From the NCBI GenBank assembly GCA_021739805.1, contig JAIPBB010000013.1:1-34742 (forward strand): a DNA stretch of 34,742 nt, written 5' to 3'. The stretch is from Saprospiraceae bacterium. GTDB taxonomy: Bacteria > Bacteroidota > Bacteroidia > Bacteroidales > JAIPBB01. Numbering within the stretch: the stretch's first letter is position 1; every line of letters starts with the position of its first letter. Shown here piece by piece: positions 31,622-34,742 of this stretch. The notes beneath the pieces were generated by a model, which saw nothing but the letters and a program-made list of their open reading frames with translations, did no database searches and had not been told where the DNA came from. Both the position numbers and the translations under genes were made by a program.

Positions 31622-31712
31622 CGTCATTGCGAAGGAGGCACGACTGAAGCAATCCGTTGAAATGAAGCGTTCATAAATTTAGATAGATTGCTTCGCTTCG
31701 CTCGCAATGACG
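31622..31712. repeat. GTCATTGCGA-type inverted repeat
   Basis: Outer arms CGTCATTGCGA (31622-31632) and TCGCAATGACG (31702-31712) are perfect complements. Inner arms GAAGCAATC (31646-31654) and GATTGCTTC (31686-31694) also pair. The 91-bp element is thus a nested hairpin with no coding capacity. It sits upstream of the methyltransferase gene and resembles non-autonomous intergenic elements. Confidence 0.88.
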
Positions 31713-31965
31713 AAGCTATGAATGTATTGGAAGTAAAAAGACCGAAGGTTAAATTAATTTCCTCCTAAAAAAAAGGGATTTGTTCAACTTATAAGTTATT
31801 TCACATCCTATAAGATAAAAGCATTAATTTCAGCTAGTAAACTATTCCCCTTGAAAAGGGTGACTATAGGGGGTTATTTTGATGCAGACTTAAAACCTAA
31901 ATTATAAAATAAAAAAAATCCCAACTCAAAAGAGTCAGGATTTACTTATATTTTTTTATTGAGAT
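31713..31965. other. Non-coding spacer between rplI and the methyltransferase gene
   Basis: Besides the 31622-31712 hairpin, this region has a small C/G palindrome (CCCCTTGAAAAGGG, 31847-31860, then GGGGG at 31869-31873) and the rplI terminator. Together with 31564-31621 the gap is 402 bp. No gene is seen. Confidence 0.75.
31911..31943 (-). terminator. Terminator of the rpsF-rpsR-rplI operon
   Basis: On the minus strand AAATCCTGACTC, loop TTTT, GAGTTGGGATTT form a 12-bp stem with two G-U pairs, followed by eight T in total. It lies 22 bases after the rplI stop. Confidence 0.88.
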
Positions 31966-32415
31966 TTACTCAGCAAAAACTTCAAAGTTAACAACAACTT
32001 TCACTTCTTTGTGAAGGCTTATAGTAGCTTTGTAAGTTCCAACTTCTTTAATTGAGTCGCCATCAATAACTATTTTCTTTCTGTCAATTTCGTAATTAAA
32101 TTGTTCTTTAATAGCTTCAGCAATTTGAATATTATTTACAGAACCGAAAATTTTACCTGTAGTTGCTGTTTTAGCACCAATTTTCACTGTAATTCCTTCT
32201 AATGCTTTTGCAAGGTCAGAAGCTTCAGTAACAACTTTTTCGTGTTTATGCGCTTTTTGTTTTAAGTCTTCCGCAAGAATTTTTTTGTTTGTTACGCTTG
32301 CAACTGCTGCTAATCCTTTGGGAATAAGGTAATTTCTACCATAACCATTTTTCACAGTTACAATATCATTTACATAACCCAGGTTTTGAATATCTTGTTT
32401 TAATATAACTTCCAT
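31966..32415 (-). CDS. rplI: 50S ribosomal protein bL9
   Basis: 149 residues: MEVILKQDIQNLGYVNDIVTVKNGYGRNYLIPKGLA, the bL9 N-domain that binds 23S rRNA, followed by the long helix and the C-domain. An in-frame ATG 21 codons upstream lies inside rpsR and is not the start. The ATG at 32415 is preceded at 8 bases by AGGAGG, whose first base is the last of the rpsR stop codon. This is the only perfect Shine-Dalgarno I found before a gene in this window. Confidence 0.97.
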   Translation of the reverse strand: MEVILKQDIQNLGYVNDIVTVKNGYGRNYLIPKGLAAVASVTNKKILAEDLKQKAHKHEKVVTEASDLAKALEGITVKIGAKTATTGKIFGSVNNIQIAEAIKEQFNYEIDRKKIVIDGDSIKEVGTYKATISLHKEVKVVVNFEVFAE

Positions 32416-32423
32416 TTTATATT

Positions 32424-32429
32424 CCTCCT
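32424..32429 (-). promoter_or_regulatory. Perfect Shine-Dalgarno before rplI
   Basis: AGGAGG on the minus strand, eight bases from the rplI ATG, overlapping the rpsR stop (TAAGGAGG). Unusual because the other starts in this window lack such a site. Confidence 0.85.
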
Positions 32430-32698
32430 TATTTAAGTAAATCGCCAACATACGGCATAAGAGCAATATGTCTGGCACGTTTAACTGCCTGTGAAACTTT
32501 CTTTTGAAACTTTAAAGAAGTACCTGTAATTCTACGTGGTAATAGTTTTCCTTGTTCATTTACAAACTTCATAAGGAACTTTTCGTCTTTATAGTCGATA
32601 TATTTTATACCGCTTTTTTTAAAGCGACAATATTTTTTCTTTGTAGTATCAACCGCTATCGGGGTCAAATATCTGATTTCTGAATCTTTTTGTGCCAT
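32429..32698 (-). CDS. rpsR: 30S ribosomal protein bS18
   Basis: 89 residues with the family core [39 protein letters not shown] and the RNA-binding end [21 protein letters not shown]. Partner of bS6 on the 30S platform. Middle gene of rpsF-rpsR-rplI; 25 bp after rpsF and 13 bp before rplI. Confidence 0.98.
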   Translation of the reverse strand: MAQKDSEIRYLTPIAVDTTKKKYCRFKKSGIKYIDYKDEKFLMKFVNEQGKLLPRRITGTSLKFQKKVSQAVKRARHIALMPYVGDLLK

Positions 32699-32723
32699 AA
32701 TCTTATTTTTTTTAGATTTTTAA

Positions 32724-33071
32724 TTAAGAAACTTTTTCTTCAGCTTTAGTATTTCTTTTTTTCTCATTGTACTTAATAGCATGTTTGTTAAGAGCTACAG
32801 TAAGAAATCGCATTATTCTCTCGTCGCGTTTAAACGCAACTTCAAAATCTTGAATAATACTTCCTTCAGCTTCGAATTCAATCAACTGATAAAAACCTGT
32901 TGATTTTTTCTGAATTGGGTATGCAAGTTTTCGCAAACCCCAATAATCTTTAAAATGGATTTTCGCACCTTTCGCGATGAGGTAATCCTCATACTTTTTT
33001 ACCGTCTCCTTCATCTGATCTTCAGACAAAACGGGAGTCATAATGAAGACGGTTTCGTAACGATTTAACAT
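32724..33071 (-). CDS. rpsF: 30S ribosomal protein bS6
   Basis: 115 residues: NRYETVFIMTPVLSEDQ at the start, the conserved WGLRKLAYPIQKKSTGFYQLIEFEA in the middle and RDERIMRFLTVAL before a charged tail. First gene of the operon; preceded by a near-perfect promoter and a leader of about 55 bases. In this lineage the operon lacks ssb or priB between rpsF and rpsR. Confidence 0.98.
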   Translation of the reverse strand: MLNRYETVFIMTPVLSEDQMKETVKKYEDYLIAKGAKIHFKDYWGLRKLAYPIQKKSTGFYQLIEFEAEGSIIQDFEVAFKRDERIMRFLTVALNKHAIKYNEKKRNTKAEEKVS

Positions 33072-33131
33072 GAATTTTCTTTTTTAAATTTATTAATTAA
33101 AATTATTTATACGTCTTTTCAAAACGGACGG

Positions 33132-33162
33132 CAAAAGTAGAAAATTAATTTGAAAAAGCAAA
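33132..33162 (-). promoter_or_regulatory. Promoter of rpsF-rpsR-rplI
   Basis: Minus strand TTTG (33159-33162), 19-base spacer, TACTTTTG (33132-33139): both the -33 and -7 elements of the Bacteroidota primary sigma factor match exactly. This is the best promoter in the window. Confidence 0.88.
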
Positions 33163-33279
33163 GCTTTAGAAAGAATATCTTAAATTCATTAATGAATTGA
33201 TATTTAAATACAAAAGTAAGGATTAAGATTTAATAATTAGTAAAATTATTAATTTGGCTTTTTATTCAACAATCATTCT

Positions 33280-33287
33280 TATATTTG
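33280..33287 (+). promoter_or_regulatory. -7 promoter element of the gene at 33355
   Basis: TATATTTG, an exact TAnnTTTG match, 67 bases before the start codon; TTTG at 33253-33256 is 23 bases further upstream, slightly too far. Confidence 0.5.
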
Positions 33288-33354
33288 TTTGATTACAAAA
33301 AACTGAATACTTATTTTGCTAAAGTCAAAACAAAAACAATTTTGTTTATAAAAA

Positions 33355-33834
33355 ATGGAAAAACAATTAATCTATTCAAGTAAAAACAGAACATATAATC
33401 TTTTTGGGATTTGGCTTCTTAGAATAGCATTATTAATTATGTTAGTTACTGTATTATACAATATAATGGAAAACCCAAATGGACTTTCGATTTTGGCTGG
33501 TATTATATTAATAGTAATTTTCATTGTTAAGTCAGAAAAATTAGAACTTTACAATAACAGAATTATACTTAAAAAGAGATTCTTTCTGGATATATTCTCT
33601 ATTAATAAGGTTTACTATTATAAGGATATTCTAGAATTCCATGTATCTGGAAACAGAACCCTAAAAAATGATTTAATAGAGGATATCCTATCTCCTCAAG
33701 CATTTGAATTTAGAAATTATATTAGTATAAAACTGAAAGACAAAGGATATAAAAAACATGTAACTTACATTTATCTTGATGAGCTAGAAAAAATAAGAAA
33801 AAAGCTAAATGAATTAAAAAAACATATTAAATAA
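33355..33834 (+). CDS. Hypothetical two-helix membrane protein with PH-like soluble domain
   Basis: 159 residues, not recognised as a named family. Two hydrophobic helices (about 17-38 and 44-60) form a hairpin, followed by a soluble region with alternating strands (SEKLELYNNRIILKKRFFLDIFSINKVYYYKDILEFHV) and a long C-terminal Lys-rich helix (LDELEKIRKKLNELKKHIK). The layout, double helix followed by 'E.Y.nRI..K..F', resembles bacterial PH-domain membrane proteins. It is supported as a gene by its length, ATG, codon pattern and an exact -7 element upstream. It stands alone; no clue to function. Confidence 0.7.
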   Translation: MEKQLIYSSKNRTYNLFGIWLLRIALLIMLVTVLYNIMENPNGLSILAGIILIVIFIVKSEKLELYNNRIILKKRFFLDIFSINKVYYYKDILEFHVSGNRTLKNDLIEDILSPQAFEFRNYISIKLKDKGYKKHVTYIYLDELEKIRKKLNELKKHIK

Positions 33835-33928
33835 AAACCTTATGTGTTATTGTCTTTAAAATTATGCGATTAAAAAAAATCAAAATAATATCATTTTCTT
33901 CCAATAAGAAATATTATTTTTACCCCGC

Positions 33929-33955
33929 TGCCGCATCGAATCCCTTCGAGTGGCA
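33929..33955. terminator. Imperfect GC-rich hairpin after the 33355 gene
   Basis: CATCGAA and TTCGA-G-TG pair with one bulge around TCCC, in otherwise AT-rich DNA, followed on the plus strand by ATTATTTTTATT. Weak terminator candidate 95 bases after the stop. The remaining spacer up to 34041 shows nothing else. Confidence 0.35.
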
Positions 33956-34041
33956 ATTATTTTTATTAAACATTAATAACTTTGTCAAACTATATTTTTT
34001 TATGATACATCAGTTGGATATAAAAGCTTAATACGAATTTA

Positions 34042-34742
34042 CTATTTAAAAATCACAATCTTTCCTTTAAAAGTCTCCCCAGCTTCCAGCTTATAAAAAT
34101 AAATACCCGACTCAAGTTCTTCAATACGCATTTGATATTGGGTTTTACCCTTTTTCAAAACCCTTTCCAAAACTTTTCTTCCAATATTATCATAAAGCTC
34201 AAATATACAATCATGCTGCTGAAGTTCATTAAACTCAACTATCATATAACCTGAAGCTGGATTAGGATAGATTACTAATTCCTGATTATTAATTACTAAT
34301 TGATTTATCCCAACCGTATCACAATCAATAACCCCAATCAAAACACTATCCTTTGTTACATTTCCCAAAGTATCAATCACTTGCAAAAAGTATTTTATCA
34401 AAGTATCCGGTTTTACGAAAGGCATTCCAATTATTGAATCCGAAAGCCACTGATTTGGCCACCAAACATAGCTGCAACTTGAATGATTATGTGTACCGAT
34501 TTGGATACTATCACCGAGACAGATTGTTGTGTCTATTCCAGCTTCTGCTGAATAGCAGTTGGCAACAAAAACATTTACAGTATCTAAACTTACAGTATCG
34601 TTGTTTGAGTTTTTAATAATTAAAGAATAAGTAATATCATTTGTAGGTGAGCAAAGTGGTTGCCCAATAGTATCATAATTTAAATAAGTTGGTGGTGACC
34701 ATTTATAATTCCAGTTTGGATTTGATGTACTACCCAATAAAA
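34042..34742 (-). CDS. T9SS type A sorting-domain protein (C-terminal part, cut by window edge)
   Basis: The frame is still open at 34742, so at least 233 C-terminal residues are seen. The last 75 or so residues form a type IX secretion C-terminal domain: YPNPASGYMIVEFNEL, FELYDNIGRKVLE, and the end ELESGIYFYKLEAGETFKGKIVIFK. Upstream are two repeat-like segments with Trp-Pro and 'D(S/T)I(I/G)' patterns plus cysteines (CLGDSIQIG, YVWWPNQWLSDSIIG), as in Ig/PKD-like repeats of Bacteroidota surface proteins. The product would cross the outer membrane through the T9SS and be released or attached to the surface. The start lies outside the window. Confidence 0.9.
   Translation of the reverse strand, partial: LLGSTSNPNWNYKWSPPTYLNYDTIGQPLCSPTNDITYSLIIKNSNNDTVSLDTVNVFVANCYSAEAGIDTTICLGDSIQIGTHNHSSCSYVWWPNQWLSDSIIGMPFVKPDTLIKYFLQVIDTLGNVTKDSVLIGVIDCDTVGINQLVINNQELVIYPNPASGYMIVEFNELQQHDCIFELYDNIGRKVLERVLKKGKTQYQMRIEELESGIYFYKLEAGETFKGKIVIFK

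Noticed and set aside
32416..32478. Longer rplI with 21 extra N-terminal residues
   Set aside because: The extension lies within rpsR and does not look like bL9, whereas ATG 32415 has a perfect Shine-Dalgarno and begins with the conserved MEVILKQD.
34735..34737. Start codon of the T9SS protein at 34737
   Set aside because: That codon is TTG and the frame stays open to the window end; the sequence before it continues as protein, so the gene is simply cut by the edge.

Overview
The window looks like a chromosome segment of a low-GC, free-living member of the Bacteroidota. Lineage markers are a GldB-type gliding lipoprotein, a type IX secretion (T9SS) sorting domain at the right edge, an FtsL-like protein of the Bacteroidota type, an acyltransferase pair matching the glycine-lipid genes of Bacteroides, promoters of the TTTG / TAnnTTTG kind, and almost no Shine-Dalgarno sequences. 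No rRNA, tRNA, CRISPR array, phage or insertion sequence was seen.

Layout. (1) 1-12680, minus strand: a complete run of the division and cell wall (dcw) cluster, read mraZ, rsmH, ftsL-like, ftsI, murE, mraY, murD, ftsW, murG, murC, ftsQ; ftsQ runs off the left edge. It makes the lipid II precursor (murE has the DNPR motif of meso-diaminopimelate ligases), flips and cross-links it, and starts the divisome. Three 10-bp MraZ boxes precede mraZ. (2) 12991-15412, plus strand: an O-acyltransferase and an N-acyltransferase (probable glsA-glsB) followed by the ribosome-assembly GTPase engB. (3) 15591-20792: gldB (minus), two outer-membrane/secreted proteins and glutamine-dependent NAD synthetase nadE (plus). 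(4) 20869-22519, minus: Mrp-type Fe-S carrier ATPase and a NifU-like scaffold. (5) 22808-30136, plus: the sodium-pumping NADH:quinone oxidoreductase operon nqrABCDEF followed by apbE, which attaches FMN to NqrB and NqrC. (6) 30154-30768, minus: two paralogous small membrane proteins with four cysteines, resembling in layout the NQR iron-maturation factor NqrM. (7) 30805-33071, minus: a SpoU/TrmH RNA methyltransferase and the rpsF-rpsR-rplI operon with a near-perfect promoter. (8) 33355-34742: an unknown two-helix membrane protein and the C-terminus of a T9SS cargo protein.

The most unusual signal is between the genes. Almost every long spacer, including those inside the dcw and nqr operons, is filled with very short tandem repeats built on one plan: a fixed tri- or tetranucleotide followed by 3-4 variable bases, period 6-8 bp (CRAGNAA, TTAGNAA, AATGNNNN, ATTGTTNN, AGGNNN). 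Spacers without repeats are only -11 to +27 bp, those with repeats mostly 107-310 bp. Some units recur at unlinked loci. Longer elements (a 20-mer with CACT/AGTG ends, a 31-bp triplicate, GTCATT arrays, a GTCATTGCGA hairpin) share the same spacers. I regard this repeat system and the paired NqrM-like proteins as the best candidates for undescribed biology here.
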